DNA of 30,513 nucleotides from Mycocentrospora acerina (lineage: Eukaryota > Ascomycota > Dothideomycetes > Pleosporales). Location: the NCBI GenBank assembly GCA_022701365.1, contig JAKUHH010000144.1:1-30513 (forward strand), given 5' to 3'. The translations under genes and the position numbers were made by a program. The notes beneath the pieces were generated by a model that searched no databases, was not told the origin of the DNA, and was given only the letters and a program-made list of their open reading frames with translations. Numbering within the stretch: position 1 is the first letter of the stretch; each line of letters opens with the position of its first letter. Shown here one piece after another: positions 1 to 11,503 of this stretch.

Positions 1-12
1 TAGTCTAGCTAT

Positions 13-50
13 TTAGATAGATTAATGCAATATAAATAAAGAAAAAAAAA
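13..50 (+). mobile_element. 3' tail of a poly-A retroposon (first copy)
   Basis: A 29-base sequence ending in AATAAAG is followed by a run of nine A. The same sequence with a longer A run recurs at 477-524. A shared 3' end closing in poly-A is typical of LINE or SINE retroposons. Only the tail is visible, and any upstream part lies before the window. A run of six C follows directly. No coding sequence is present, so LINE and SINE cannot be told apart. Confidence 0.55.
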
Positions 51-463
51 CCCCCCTATTTCTGACTTAAAACTAGGGCCCTGCCTTTTAGACATATCTA
101 TTAAATTAGCATTCCCTTTAAGCCTTTGCGTGGTTTTACCTCCCTGTTCTAAACTGTAAAAACAAGCACTTAAAGCTGTTGCTACTTAGATTGCATTTTT
201 TTCATTCTTTGTTTAAGACCTAAAGCTATAAAGAAAAGAATCTTTAGTTCTTTAGTCTTATAACTCTTATATTCCTTAGTGTTAATTCCGCTCAATTTTG
301 GATTATTCTCTACCTACTTGCGTTCCTAAAATGCTTTTGCTTAGCGCACAAATCGTACTAAGTTGTTCGTCAGGATCGATGCTTATATTTGTGAACATTA
401 AAACAGTTCTAACTTATGAAATAAACAACGTTAAGGCTGAGATTATCTATTTCCTAGCTACTA
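51..463. other. Non-coding AT-rich stretch between two retroposon tails
   Basis: I find no coding pattern, RNA gene or repeat here beyond the flanking tails. A short open frame runs 298-483, but it crosses the retroposon tail and resembles no family. Confidence 0.5.
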
Positions 464-535
464 GGTTGTGGTACCTTAGATAGATTAATGCAATATAAAT
501 AAAGAAAAAAAAAAAAAAAAAAAAGGTTGTGGTAC
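464..535 (+). mobile_element. Very short retroposon insertion with poly-A tail and 11-bp target-site duplication
   Basis: The 11-base sequence GGTTGTGGTAC occurs at 464-474 and again at 525-535. Between them lie 50 bases: a 30-base tail matching the copy at the window start, then 20 A. Flanking direct repeats plus a poly-A tail are the mark of target-primed reverse transcription. The insert would be an extremely 5'-truncated copy. Both duplications are perfect, so this insertion is probably young or escaped mutation. Confidence 0.7.
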
Positions 536-754
536 GCTTCAAGAGGTGCAAAGAGACTAGGCAAAATTAACTTAAGAGCAAATATACAATTCAATAATTA
601 TAAGATATATAGTATTAATTTCTTTATTGCTAATCTTCTTGTTGTTAAGTTTGGTAGATTTTCTTTTAATAAGAGATTGTCCAGTAGCTCACGTGCTTGT
701 CTAGCTTACTCAACTATTCTAACTGTCAGATATTTCAGCCCTTAATCTTTCTGT

Positions 755-1824
755 TTAGCTTTCTATAGCCCTAAGTTTTTCTACTATAATAAACTCTATT
801 TTAGGTACCAGCTTTCCTTTCTTAGCACTTTTCTTCTTAGCTTCTTTAGCAGCTTTAATCTCTCCTTTAGAAGGTTGTTTGCTGTCTACGTTAGGATTGT
901 TACCTAAGTCATAGCTGTATTTAGGCTTGCAATCTGAACTCTGCTGATTTTTTGCTAATTTCTTCTCTTTCCTGCGCACTCTCCACGCAGTCTGCTTTAA
1001 GCTTAATCTGTTAAAATACCTTTTTTGTTCCGCTAGCGGCAGAACGTCTAACAAAAGTGGTGCAATGTAGGGCTTAAGAGCTTACATACGCTAGTCGCGC
1101 AAAGTAGCATGCAGCAGCCCTAGATTAAAAGGTCTTTAAAGTCAGAACAATCATTGTCAGCGCAATTTAACAGACTTAATATGACAAATAGGGTCAGGAA
1201 ACACAGTCACTCACGTCAAATCAGGCACATCTAACCTGCAGCATAGCTTCTCTCTAATCTGCTTATTGTTGCAGATAGATACTTTAAGGCCTCAAGGTGT
1301 GAAATAATCACGGTTAACCTTCTCTATAAAGAGGCGTGTACGCCTAGCGATTATAGCAGCCCTACCAGCCCATGCTGCTACATTTAAACTAGTCCTAGCA
1401 ACTATTGCTATAGGCTCTAGACTATAGGAAGTTAGATCACTACTGCATAATCATTTTTGTTTAGCAGTGACAATATTACTTACATAAAGCCAACAGCTCC
1501 GCCAACTACATCAAGGACCTAACACAGAACCGGAGGCGCTTCAGCAACAGCAAGGTTATTAATAAAAGCAAGGAACTCTAGTTCCAAAACGCTATAAAGA
1601 TGCAGGGCTGGACTGTAGGCGCGCAAGAAGGGTAGTTAGAATAAGATTTTGCTGCCTGTATCAACTCTTAGAATAACTACTAGTTTCTGTGTAGATTAAG
1701 TAACTCACTTTCTACATAAACTAGTAGGATTTACCATAGGTTCTGTCGCGCTTAGTCCAAGCTTAACTAGTGTTAAGGGAATCTAATAGGTTGTCTCTCT
1801 TATTATTCTATTGTCTTATTCCAT
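755..1824 (-). pseudogene. RIP-inactivated conserved fungal protein of unknown function, three exons
   Basis: Reading the minus strand through stops gives one coherent protein of about 325 codons. It starts at the ATG at 1824. Intron 1 (1656-1708, GTGAGT..ACAG) and intron 2 (1443-1483, GTAAGT..GCTAAAC..GCAG) both join exons in frame. Recognisable stretches are LARAYSPAL, EFLAFINNLAVAEAPP, DVVGGAVGF, ARRTRLFIEKVNRDYF and, after a stop that replaces Arg, GLKV. The tail is rich in Lys and Ala. I recall a similar layout in uncharacterised fungal proteins but cannot name a domain. Eleven in-frame stops occur (TAA/TAG for probable Gln, TGA for probable Arg). No indel is needed, and the splice sites are preserved. 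The terminal TAG is at 755-757. Confidence 0.75.
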
Positions 1825-2274
1825 CTCTTTAGGCTTTATTGCATTCTGGTAATAGACATAGGGGTATTTCTCTGCAGACAATGTATTCTGCTGTAGGAAG
1901 GCATAGCTTGTAGACGCTATTTTTACTCTTGTGTTAACTTTTGTTCAAGCTTTTAAATAGTGAGATAGTAAGAGAAGCAAGCTCAACAATATATAAACTC
2001 TTTTAAATTAAGCAGTTAGCAAATTATTAGCTGCAGCGCAGTTTTAAGTTAATAATATAGTGCTAGCAAAATGATACTATTGTGTCTATAGCTCGTTAAT
2101 GTAGGATGTTGAAATATTGGCAGGGTACCTACTAAAATAGAGCACCTATCAGGATGCCTGTGTGCTTTAAATGATAGCAAGCTTAAATTTCAGTTAAATA
2201 CTAAACCTACTAGTGATAACCAAGCCGTCATGTACGATATAAGTACTTCTTTCTTATTCAACCAGAAAGGGCCA
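1825..2274. other. Intergenic AT-rich DNA upstream of the minus-strand pseudogene
   Basis: This would hold the former promoter of the 755-1824 gene. I see no clear coding pattern, repeat or RNA gene. Confidence 0.4.
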
Positions 2275-2412
2275 GCTGACGTTACCGGACACTCGGATGA
2301 GACCGTTCGCATGCGTACTCGTTCTCGTTCCTGCTCGCGCTTACCAGTGCTGTGTCCGTGCGCGTGATGCGCGCATTCGCGTGGTAATGCGTAGGAACGT
2401 TAGAGCGCATTA
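2275..2412 (+). other. CpG-rich island in AT-rich DNA
   Basis: About 130 bases are rich in CG dinucleotides (strings such as GCGCGTGATGCGCGC), while both flanks are strongly AT-rich. CA dinucleotides are rare inside. An open frame of 38 codons starts with ATG at 2297 and ends TAA; it is Arg/Val/Ala-rich and matches nothing I know. The island may be a remnant of a once GC-rich repeat or promoter in which CpG survived and CpA was lost. Its function is unknown. Confidence 0.5.
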
Positions 2413-4496
2413 ATATTTAACAACACACTACTTCTTTAACTTTAGCTTAACTGGCGTTGCAATACAAGAAATAAGTTTACGTGATCCTAAAGAATTTATT
2501 TGTACAAAGAAGTAGCTAGTAAGCGGTGCGTTTAACGTTCTATATTAATGTAATAGCAAAAAGCACTTTATTAACTAATAGTTACTATTTAAAGAGATTA
2601 ATTAATTTGTAGTTATTCTTAAAAGCAGGATATAACACAATAATTCAAGGGCGCAGCTGTCGAGCGTTATTGCCTTAGGGTTAATTGTGGTGGTGGAGTT
2701 TGGCATACTGTGTTCATGTACTCAGCACAATCTGCGTAGTAGGGAGAATAAAAGTGTTGTCTTAAGACGCTATCGCAATTATTTGTTAAGTATGCTAATA
2801 TAAAAGAGTATTAAAACCTATTCTAAGAGGTAGAAGTAGGTACCTAAGCTTATTACTGCATTTCTAAAACTTAGAAACAGGATAAAAGAAGAGCGCAAAG
2901 CAAGTAACAACCACACAGAAATGTTAATTGTGGGTAGTTTTACAGCAACATCAATCTAGAGAAATTAGCTATAAGTGTAAGCTCTGTCATTCTCTATACT
3001 TTTGTGAAAATTCAGGACAACTAAGAACACAATTAAATCATTTCTAAAATAGAAGCTGTATAGTTGTTGCTTAAGAATAGAACAATAAAGCCAGTCATAC
3101 ATACAACTATGTCCTACTGTATTTGAAACTTCTAATCTCTATGCAATTCCTTAGCTTTATCAGTTTAGCTTAAACTAACTGTTATAAGTGAAGCTAGCCT
3201 CATTGTAACAGACCTATATAACCTTAACATATACGTTAACCTGCTTCTTGTGATTTCCTTGCACGCATTAGTCACAACACTTTTTAATTACCTAAGCCTT
3301 GTCCCTAAGATACTAATAAGAAAAATTTAGTTAAGTTACACAAGTTTCTAGTTCCTCTTAGTAATAGAATATGCTTAAGCTGTAAGGAAAGCGCTTTAGC
3401 AAATGCATATTTTATATATATGATTTTCCTAATTCATGCATTCCAAACTACACACAACATATTATAACAACAAGGATTGTGTTAACTAATAGAATTTATA
3501 TTTATTAATTAATTAATCCCAACCATCTTCTTGTCATGTCGCGTATAGCAAGGCACTATAGGATCTTTCTGAAGATCATGTCAATTCAGCTAGGCCGCTG
3601 CCATTAGATTTAGAAACTAGTCAATTAGTAATACATTATATTCAATAGAACAATTCAAGTTTTCTCTTATACGTTACAGGTGCGTTTTTAACGTCATAAT
3701 TAACGAAGGTTACAACAATATGCAGACTATTATAAAAAGCCCTACTCTAGAATAGTATAAATGCAGTGATTAAATTTTAAATAGTTTTAAATCATAGAGT
3801 TGCTTATACAAAAATTCAAGGATTTATTGCAGCAGGGCGTTTAAAGTAAGAACGTAACCCACTGCTAAGACTTGCATGAGTTATTATTAGTAGTCAGAAT
3901 CAAGTGTATCAAAATCATGAACCCTATTTAATTAACACAATGCTGAGTACCAAGTTCAATAGCGTTAGAGAACTTAGAGAAGGTGGAGAACAACTAGTAC
4001 CCTAGAGCAACAGAAGACAACTACGAATAATTAAGGTCATTACTTAAGATCTAAATATTTCTTTAAACCTTAATCTAAATAAGAAAGCTACTTAAGAGAT
4101 ATACTTGCTAAGTTTAGTGCTAAACTAGCTTAATTAAGTTATGTTCACAGATAAAATGCTATTAAGAAAGTTAAGTTTGTAGAACAACTTACAATAATAA
4201 TTTGCATCATCTTAAGGATAATTTCAGAATTTTAAATTTATAGTAGGTAAGTTTATTAAGAGGTAAGTTAATATTGCAGTTAAGTTGCGCAATAGATTAA
4301 TTTTTAAGAATCGTTCACCTTAAACTTACTAATTTAGTACGTCGCAGTGTGCTTAACTCGCCCTAAAATGAACAACTTAATTTAAATCCCTCTAAGAATA
4401 CAAGTTATATTTAGCTACTGCTACGTTACAGAGGAGGCATATTTTATTTGTGTGCAACGCTTTAAAGCTGTTTAACATGCCATTCTCTCTACTTTT
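2413..4496. other. Long AT-rich stretch without an identifiable gene
   Basis: I find no family, RNA gene or repeat here. A weak plus-strand hydrophobic reading occurs at about 3180-3330, but it has no motif. A GC-richer patch at 2650-2720 is unexplained. The rest is TTA/TAA/TAG-rich DNA as expected from heavy RIP. Confidence 0.4.
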
Positions 4497-5102
4497 CAGA
4501 GGCGTCTCGCATAACGTGATATGAAGGTCAACTCATCGTAGCTGACAAGACATAAGCAGGGCAGACCTTTAATCCAAAATGTTAGATATTTATAAGCTAT
4601 TTAGGCAAGAAGGCCTGTAAACTATATGCAATAATGTTCGCATAAGCGTGCGTGGTTTACTCTACTAGTGTAATGACATTGTCAAATATTAGACCCCCTG
4701 TAATGTTTTTAATAATTGTCTCTAAAACTTTAATCTAATAAAGGAGAAAACATAACAATGCAAGAACATGTTAAATGATTCCAGTCAATCTATTAATGTC
4801 CTTAAAACAATCCCATCTCATCCTTGCAATTAATGCTTAAGCCTTATTAAAACATAAAAGTCGGAGGACTTTATTGCAAGGAATGTATAAAGTAGTTAGT
4901 AATTTTGCAGGGATTTGTTAGTGCTGATCCACGTGCTAGTCGGGTTTTAGAGGCCTTCAAGATAGGCTCACTGATAACTATGCTTCTACCAAATCAACCA
5001 ATACTTGTTGTTATTAATCCAAGAAGGTTCTGTGCCAGTACTAAAGCACAGAATATAAGACTAAAGACTCTGCTAAAGTACATTGTCAACTGCATTCTCT
5101 AA
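4497..5102 (+). pseudogene. Coding-like traces of an unrecognised gene
   Basis: Two plus-strand segments look like exons behind acceptor-like sequences. The first follows TTTTCAG at about 4497 and reads EASRIT, a stop, then YEGQLIVADKT. The second follows TTTTGCAG near 4911 and is open to 5102, reading GFVSADPRASRVLEAFK and later LVVINPRRF. I cannot assign a family. The pieces may belong to one gene or be unrelated. They lie just upstream of the transporter remnant and could be a separate cluster member. Confidence 0.25.
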
Positions 5103-5156
5103 CATACCCTCTTTACTTAACTGAACAATGTTTGTTAATCTTATTTTAGTATTTCA

Positions 5157-6520
5157 GAGTTGACTAAAGTGGTAGATAATAATAATATTAAGCACATTGT
5201 TAATACCATTAGTTATGATTTCGAAAGCTTTAATTAGAAATATAATCCTAGACTCCTAAAGCTTAACTTTATTTTAATATCCTTAATAATGTATAGTTCG
5301 TCTGCATATTCTTATACTACACATATAACGTCTTAAGAAACTAACTTGATATTTTTTACAGGAGCAGTTGTTAGTTACGATAGATCACTAAGCAATAGGA
5401 TCTAGGAGTTGCCTTAATAGAATGCCCATATATGGCAACCAAAAATTACTTAGCTCAGCTTCATTAATACAATTTACTGGGTTGCCTTCAGCCTCGCTTG
5501 TTGTCCGCGGTGGTCGCCATGAAGGCGCCACACGCTGATTAGTTGCAGCATTAGCTGATGACTTAGCACGCACTTTCCTCCTCCATATTGTAGGTAGTAT
5601 GCACGTAATAATACAATCATCAGTTCTCCTCTTTCTAGTAAAATCCAATCCTCTCCTTTCCTAATCTTATTACTTGTAATTACTCTAAATAGATTGCAGA
5701 TCGTTTTAGTAGAAAGTTAACCATTTACCTTGCTTTCATCCTAATAATTGTTGGAACTGCTTTAAGAACAGCAGCACATAGCCCTAATACTTAGATAATT
5801 ATTTAATTGATTCTTAGGGCTCCTAGCGGTTTTTTCACTAATGTCATTCCGCTTCTTGCTGATTAGTGTTTGATTCCTTACTTAACAGGCAAGATAACAT
5901 GTTTATACTTCGCTTGCTCTATATTGGTGCTATTGTAGGTGCTTAGGCTACATTTAGAACCAGGAACTACAAGAATAATTAGTCGTGGAGACTTCCCTGT
6001 GCGCTGTAGCTTGTTTCCCCCCTAGTCAGTCTTAGAAACAGTAAACAGATAGCGTTAGTAGAAAAAGTAGCACTAGATATCAAAGTTGCACTTACGTAGG
6101 AAGAATCAGGAGCTAGTATGTGCTTTCTTAATATGTTTAACACAAGGGGAAATCTTTATAGGACCCTTATCACTATATCCCTTAGACTTTACTTAAAATT
6201 TATAGGCAATAGTGTTGTAGCACACTTTCTTGCCTTAGTACTAAACATAATTAGCATTTTGTTAATTACAGAGCAAACATTACTATTAAGTTGCCTCTAA
6301 ATATAGAACCTCATCTTTATAATTGCTAGAGCTCTTGTTATTAACAGGTTTAACAGACAGAAGTTATTCCTCTCCTCCTTTGTAGTTATGTTTGTAAGCT
6401 ACATCTATATTACAGCATATACAGGATCTCTTGCAGAAATCTGTAAATAATATGTTAGTCTAGCTCTTGTGCTATTATAATACATTTTCTTCGCAGGTTA
6501 TAAGATTACAGTGTAAGTAG
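5157..6520 (+). pseudogene. RIP-inactivated MFS sugar-transporter-like permease
   Basis: The plus strand, read through stops, gives the transmembrane pattern of the fungal hexose/lactose-permease branch of the major facilitator superfamily. In order: NPRLLKLNFILISLIM (5235-5290), VVSYDRSLSNRI and INTIYWVAFSLA (5365-5500), DRFSRKLTIYLAFILIIVGTA (5699-5761, the RxGRK-type loop), APSGFFTNVIPLLA, YIGAIVGA with SWRLPCAL (5925-6012), then NSVVAHFLALVLNII, NLIFIIARALVINRFNRQKL and IFFAGY near 6490. Introns interrupt it, with an acceptor at about 5361, and one single-base frame change sits near 5915. The C-terminal third after IFFAGY is not recognisable. Many stops replace Gln or Trp. It would have been a plasma-membrane solute transporter, substrate unknown. 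Confidence 0.75.
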
Positions 6521-8070
6521 GACATTACACAGCTAGAAGCTTAAGTTTTTAATGTAGTTAATTCTTCTAGCTTCTCTCTGCTAGTACCTATTGCAAGGCG
6601 CTTATCCTGTAGAAATCTAGCCATACCATCTGCGCAGTTAAAGTCCCAGGCTTGCGTAGATTTTAACAGTTGTTAGTATTATTTTTAACAGTTAGGTGAA
6701 TCTAATAGCGCTTAAATCTATTAGATAGAAATACTACATAATTTTTTTTGTAATACTCTGTTCATACACCGTGGTAATTTACCTGTTTTACCTAGAGACA
6801 TAAGGCTATATCCTTAAACAGAAGACAATATTCTTCAAAAGTAAAGATGTTAAGTATCTTTTAACTGCAGACAATAAGGTTAGAAAAATCGCAGGCACAA
6901 AATTAGATTAGAGGCATAAATAAGATTTAAGATCTAAGCATCAATAACAGGAGCAAGATTAACAATAGTGTTATATAACAGATAAGTATTAAATTAAATT
7001 AAAGTAGTTTACTAACCATAAGAGAGTCTCTTGCATAGCATAAGGACGTAATAAACTATAGATTTACACAAAATACATTTACTGCTGCATTAGTCTATTA
7101 TGGTTGTGTTTAGAGTATAGCCTTTAATTTCCTCTTTCCCTTTGCGAGTTCTATCCCCCGCTGTTTAGGAATGTTATGTCTGTGTCCGTCTGAACCCTAT
7201 AAGGGTTTGTGACGCCTGCATGTTTTTTAAGGTCTTAGTTGCAGTTAGAGCCTTTCGTTACATACAGTGTCATCATTACATCTAAGAGAGGCGTTGAAAA
7301 ACATAGTGACGTATAATTAATTGTCTACTTAGTGGTGCAGGCTTTCCTATAATATTGCTAGAGGTAATGAGCGGTCTAGTCAGCTTGCTTGTAGAGATGT
7401 GCAAGACTTAAAACATTTTTATTTTTCTAAGTGCATTTCTAAACAATTACAATGTGTTTAGCGTTAAAATCAGAAATTATAGCTGATTCAAAAAAGCGAT
7501 TTAAGATCTAAAGAAAATAATACAAACTAATAGTTAATCAGGGTACTTACACTTCAAGTTGTTGTTTTTGCGTTGATGCTGTGCGGCAACAAGGCAAGAC
7601 AAGCCACAACACGCGCAACTACGCTGTAAAATAGTAGAACTGGAAGAGAAGGAAGTCTAGGAATAAGTTAATCAACTGCAGTATGCATGTCTATGTTAGT
7701 AATCAAAAAGAGTCTGTCAACTAGATTAAAACTGGTAGCTAATCAAACATAATTGCTTAGACACTTTCAATACTACACTACAGATAGAATATTTAGGGTC
7801 GCTAATTTAAAATTTCAACAACCTATTCTCTTTCACTCTTTTTTAAATTAAAAAAATTTCACACTAATAATGTTAATCAATCTATTCTGATCTCAGTTTT
7901 AAGTGCTTCATTTTATAAGCTGAGGAGGCTTTTTAGTACCTATAGTAGAATCTCAATATTGATCCTAAAAGATTCAATGTAGTCAAGGGAATGACAGTCT
8001 GACTGCAGGCTAACAAAGATAGCAAGAAGAGAAGCCTGCGCTGCAAAACAGGACTTAATTTTAATAAGTC
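6521..8070. other. AT-rich DNA without an identifiable gene
   Basis: The lost C-terminal part of the transporter may lie at the start of this stretch. I see no clear coding frame, RNA gene or repeat in the remainder. A GC-richer patch at 7560-7630 has no recognisable content. Confidence 0.4.
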
Positions 8071-8995
8071 AATATAGCTAGGGTTAAGAAGAAATCACCA
8101 GATTGACAGATTAAATTAATTATGAACTGCCCAAGCTGTCGAGATATAAGATTCAAATTTGTGATCAGTTATATCATATTTGTTGAATATTTGTCGCCAA
8201 CCAACTGCAGAGGTCTTTTATTGTGAGCTTTGCTCGTTGTGAGTAATACATAGCGTAAGCAAATTATATAGTAGAGGTGGATTCTTGTCTAAGGTTTTAA
8301 TATAATCTAGCCTTAGGGTTCCCAGTGATCTTGCAAAATATTTGGGGTGATGTGTCTCTAAGTATTCAAAGTTTACTACTGACTGCAGTCTCAAATGAAC
8401 TATCAATTAGCCTTTAAAAAGGTTCCGTCTATTCCTAATCAAAATCTATTAGTTATTACTCATACACTATTACGTGTATAAGCACGTAGGCACCCAGCGC
8501 CTAAATTGTTTTTACATTCTAAGTTCTTAACATAAAACGTGTTTTTCCTAATACTTCTATCACTAAAATTCCTATTAAAATAAAGTCTTAGTACTTTAGC
8601 ATCACATCTACTATAGAAAAATACATATATCTGAGTATATTAAAACAAAAGCTCAACACTGTAAAGGCTAACGTTAAATTCTGAAATGTCTACATCACCA
8701 TTATAGATAGGCAGCAATTATAGGAATCTTAACTTCAATGCTCAAATTTCCGATTAGATATCATCAGATTGCGTTCTGCTTATTTCTATTCTAGGTAAGG
8801 CTAATATGGCAACAAAGAAGCTGCTACACACTTAATAATCTCATCACACTCTCTAGGTTTAAATTAAGCTTTGCTGTTAAATAATTATTTAATTTATAGT
8901 AACTTTAACTATTTATAGAATGCTTTAAAATGTTCAAGAACCTCTTAATATTTAACAGCGTGAGGGGTACTATAGAGGAGTTGGTTTCTAGTCAT
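8071..8995 (-). pseudogene. RIP-inactivated gene of unrecognised family
   Basis: On the minus strand, an ATG at 8995 opens a short exon reading MTRNQLLYSTPHAVKY. A likely intron ends at TTTAACAG near 8880. From there one frame runs to about 8080, broken only by TAA, TAG and TGA at plausible Gln/Arg/Trp positions. Readable parts include FKPRECDEIIK, AERNLMISNRKFEH, SIVDVMLKY, FAYAMYYSQRAKLTIKDL and CSWLATNIQQI. Another frame is fully open at 8218-8406 (FEYLETHHPKYFARSLGTL), so the true frame in that part is not certain. I know no matching family. The gene lies between the transporter and the P450, head toward the P450's 3' end. Confidence 0.45.
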
Positions 8996-9571
8996 TAAGG
9001 AATGCCAGGGATCTATTTGTTTGTCTATCAGGGAAAGCGCAAGGGGAAAAATACATAAAGATTCTTATAATCAAACTTGCTAAATTCTAAAAGGTAGTGC
9101 AGATTCGCAAACTTAGAACTATCCTATAGTAAAGTAAGGTTAAAAATATTCAAGTTAGTCAGGGAAGAGGAGAAGGTTTAAGGAGCGTAGAAGGTTAAAC
9201 ATGTAGCTAAATGCAATCAATAAAGAAACAGTCTTAAAACATTTTAAAAGTTGCCTAATCAACCACAAACAGGTAAGAGGAAGACTTTCTAACATTTAAG
9301 CAAAATTATAAGCGTTAGCTACAAATTGTTAATAATGTATATACTCTGTCAGTCACCACAAGCCAAAGTCACAAAGTACTTCTATCGCGAATATAAGTAA
9401 AGATTATAAGATTTTAACAAAAAAGATTAATGATACAAAGCTAAATCTAACAATATTAGTTAATGAATGTAGCTCTATAGTTCTAAGTATTGTTCAGTTA
9501 ACATTATGCTAGTCAAGCACTAGCTAACAAGTTAAATTGTTTAATTATTCAATATGACTAAGCAAACCAGC
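8996..9571. other. Intergenic AT-rich DNA
   Basis: This lies between the 3' end of the P450 remnant and the 5' end of the unrecognised gene. I see no feature in it. Confidence 0.4.
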
Positions 9572-11503
9572 TTAACAAATGCTAGTCTGCCTTCTTACTT
9601 TAACCCTTATATTTTAAGGTTTAAAAAATCCATAGTTCTAAAGCTTCCACTCTTTTTTAGCAGTTTCTAGCTCAAAGTTGTATTCTTGTAGAATTTGTGG
9701 CACAATCTTGTAGATCTTAAAAAGAGAAACCTGCAGTAAAATAAGCAAGTTAAACAAAGTCTTCAGTATTTAGGATAGAGTGCAGTCTTATATTCTTACT
9801 AAGGCACGTCCTTAAACTATAGCCAAACTAGCCTAATTTCAGCATTGTAATAAAAACCAATTATTAAAACTTACAGTAAAAAGAGATGCCTCTATTTCCT
9901 TTACATTTAGTTAAAACCATTGATCTAGATTAAAATCTTCAGCATCATGCCTAAAAACACTCTTGTCTCTGTTAACAACATATAAGTTTATTCCAACTTT
10001 AGTACCCTCAGGTATATAATAACCCCCAATTTGTCAGCCACCCTTTAGAACTTCTCATGGCATGGTCACAGCCAAGCTTAGATGATACCTTAAACTTTCC
10101 TGACATACAGCATAAAGATATCAAAGACAAATAGCCTTACTATGTTTAACATACAAAACTAAAAGTGATCCTCTCTTAGTAGCTTCTCTAAGCTCTCTCT
10201 TAAGCCTAGCATAACATTAAGGGTTTTTAATCAGGTTGTATATAATAGCGCAAACAGCAATTAACGTAGTATTGCTTCTGGCAAACCTTGTCTAGGGTTA
10301 ATTTATATTTATCATTTCCACATGTTACCAACTTACATAGGAGTAAAAATCTCTACCTGTATATCTACAAGTTGTAGGTTAACTTCTTTTCCCTTCTCCT
10401 TATATATTTAGAGAAGGTTAGTAAGGAAGTCATTGCGTGTTAGCTCTCCTTTTTCAAGCTGTTCAAGACATTGGTGAACTTCAGCTTTTATTGCAGCTTG
10501 CATTTTCGTGATTCCTCTAATGCCTCAATAGCCAGTAGGATGTAATGCAGAAAGGGTCATTAGAAAGGGCCTGTACCTGAGTGGCAGATTGCTTATAGCT
10601 TGTAGAATTAGCATAAAGGCATCTACAGACGCAATGTAGTTGTCAACGTCGCATCTCTGTTTTAAGAACCCAAGGTCTCTTCTAAGAAACAATTCTCCAA
10701 CTATATCCCAAACCAGCCTAGATCTCCTGTGATTAGAAATTAAACCTTTAATAAGTTAGGCAGGAACAGGTAAGATTTACAGACATCTAAAGCCATCTCA
10801 TCAAATTAAATACCTCTTGTGTTTCAGCAAAATCAGCCAATACCTCTAAAAACCTCTCAATTACCTCATTCACCACACTCTCCAATTTCGTGATGAATGA
10901 TGTGGAGTAGAATTAACTAACAATTCTTTTTCAATTGGAATGCATCTTAGGGTCTATTATAGTTAGGTGGTTAGGAATCCTTGCTATTGCTGCTTGTCAG
11001 GTGTTGTTTCTTCAGTTTATTATAGCTAAATACTTGCCAAATAAGGGATGAAACATCCTGAAGAAGTCTGTCTGATAAGATGTTTAGAATAAATCAATTC
11101 ATAGATTAAAAAAGCGTAAGCCTACTCTTAAAAAATTATCCCTAACGCCATATATTTCTTTAATTGCAGATGCTTTCAATATAGAGACTTCATTTAGAGC
11201 TATGCGTATTATAGGTCCTAGGAGGTAATAAATATAGCTCCAGCACTCTGAATATTTATTAACACACTCACCACTTCTTTGATGCCACTCGTACTTAGAA
11301 GTCTCAAGTCTTCCTCTTTTGACCTCGTTCACTAGCCAAAGAGTAGAGAAGGATGCCAGAAAGGGACCTGGCAAATCTGACAAAGTGTGAAATATGCGAC
11401 AATACATAATCCACATTAAATAGCCTAGAAATAATACAGATAAGGATAGAGATTGCCATGAATTCTGAGCAAATAAGACAAACAAATCAAAAAAAGTAGC
11501 CAT
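9572..11503 (-). pseudogene. RIP-inactivated cytochrome P450 monooxygenase
   Basis: A near full-length fungal P450 is readable from the ATG at 11503. It has an N-terminal membrane anchor followed by LSDLPGPFLASFSTLW (the Pro-rich hinge). Intron 1 is 11218-11271 and intron 2 is 11072-11125; both are 54 bp and in phase. Next come GPIIRIALNEVSI, IYGVRDNFLR|TDFFRMFHPLFGKY, WDIVGELF, CDVDNYIASVDAFM, HPTGY, KGELTRNDFLTNLL, VDIQVEIFTP, a degraded I-helix (SNTTLIAVCAIIYNLIKNP), GGYYIPEGTKVGINLYVVNRD and DAEDFNLDQW. The C-terminal end reads IYKIVPQILQEYNFELETAKKEW. The heme segment near 9800-9830 reads AIV, stop, GRALVRI, with no Cys at the expected place. At least a dozen stops. The type resembles fungal pisatin-demethylase-like secondary-metabolism P450s; the substrate is unknown. 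Confidence 0.9.

Noticed and set aside
527..745. Plus-strand open frame just after the retroposon tail
   Set aside because: It has no recognisable content and abuts the minus-strand pseudogene; composition-driven.
8218..8406. Annotating this open frame as a separate intact small gene
   Set aside because: It lies within a longer stop-interrupted coding pattern on the same strand and has no start codon of its own that I can support.
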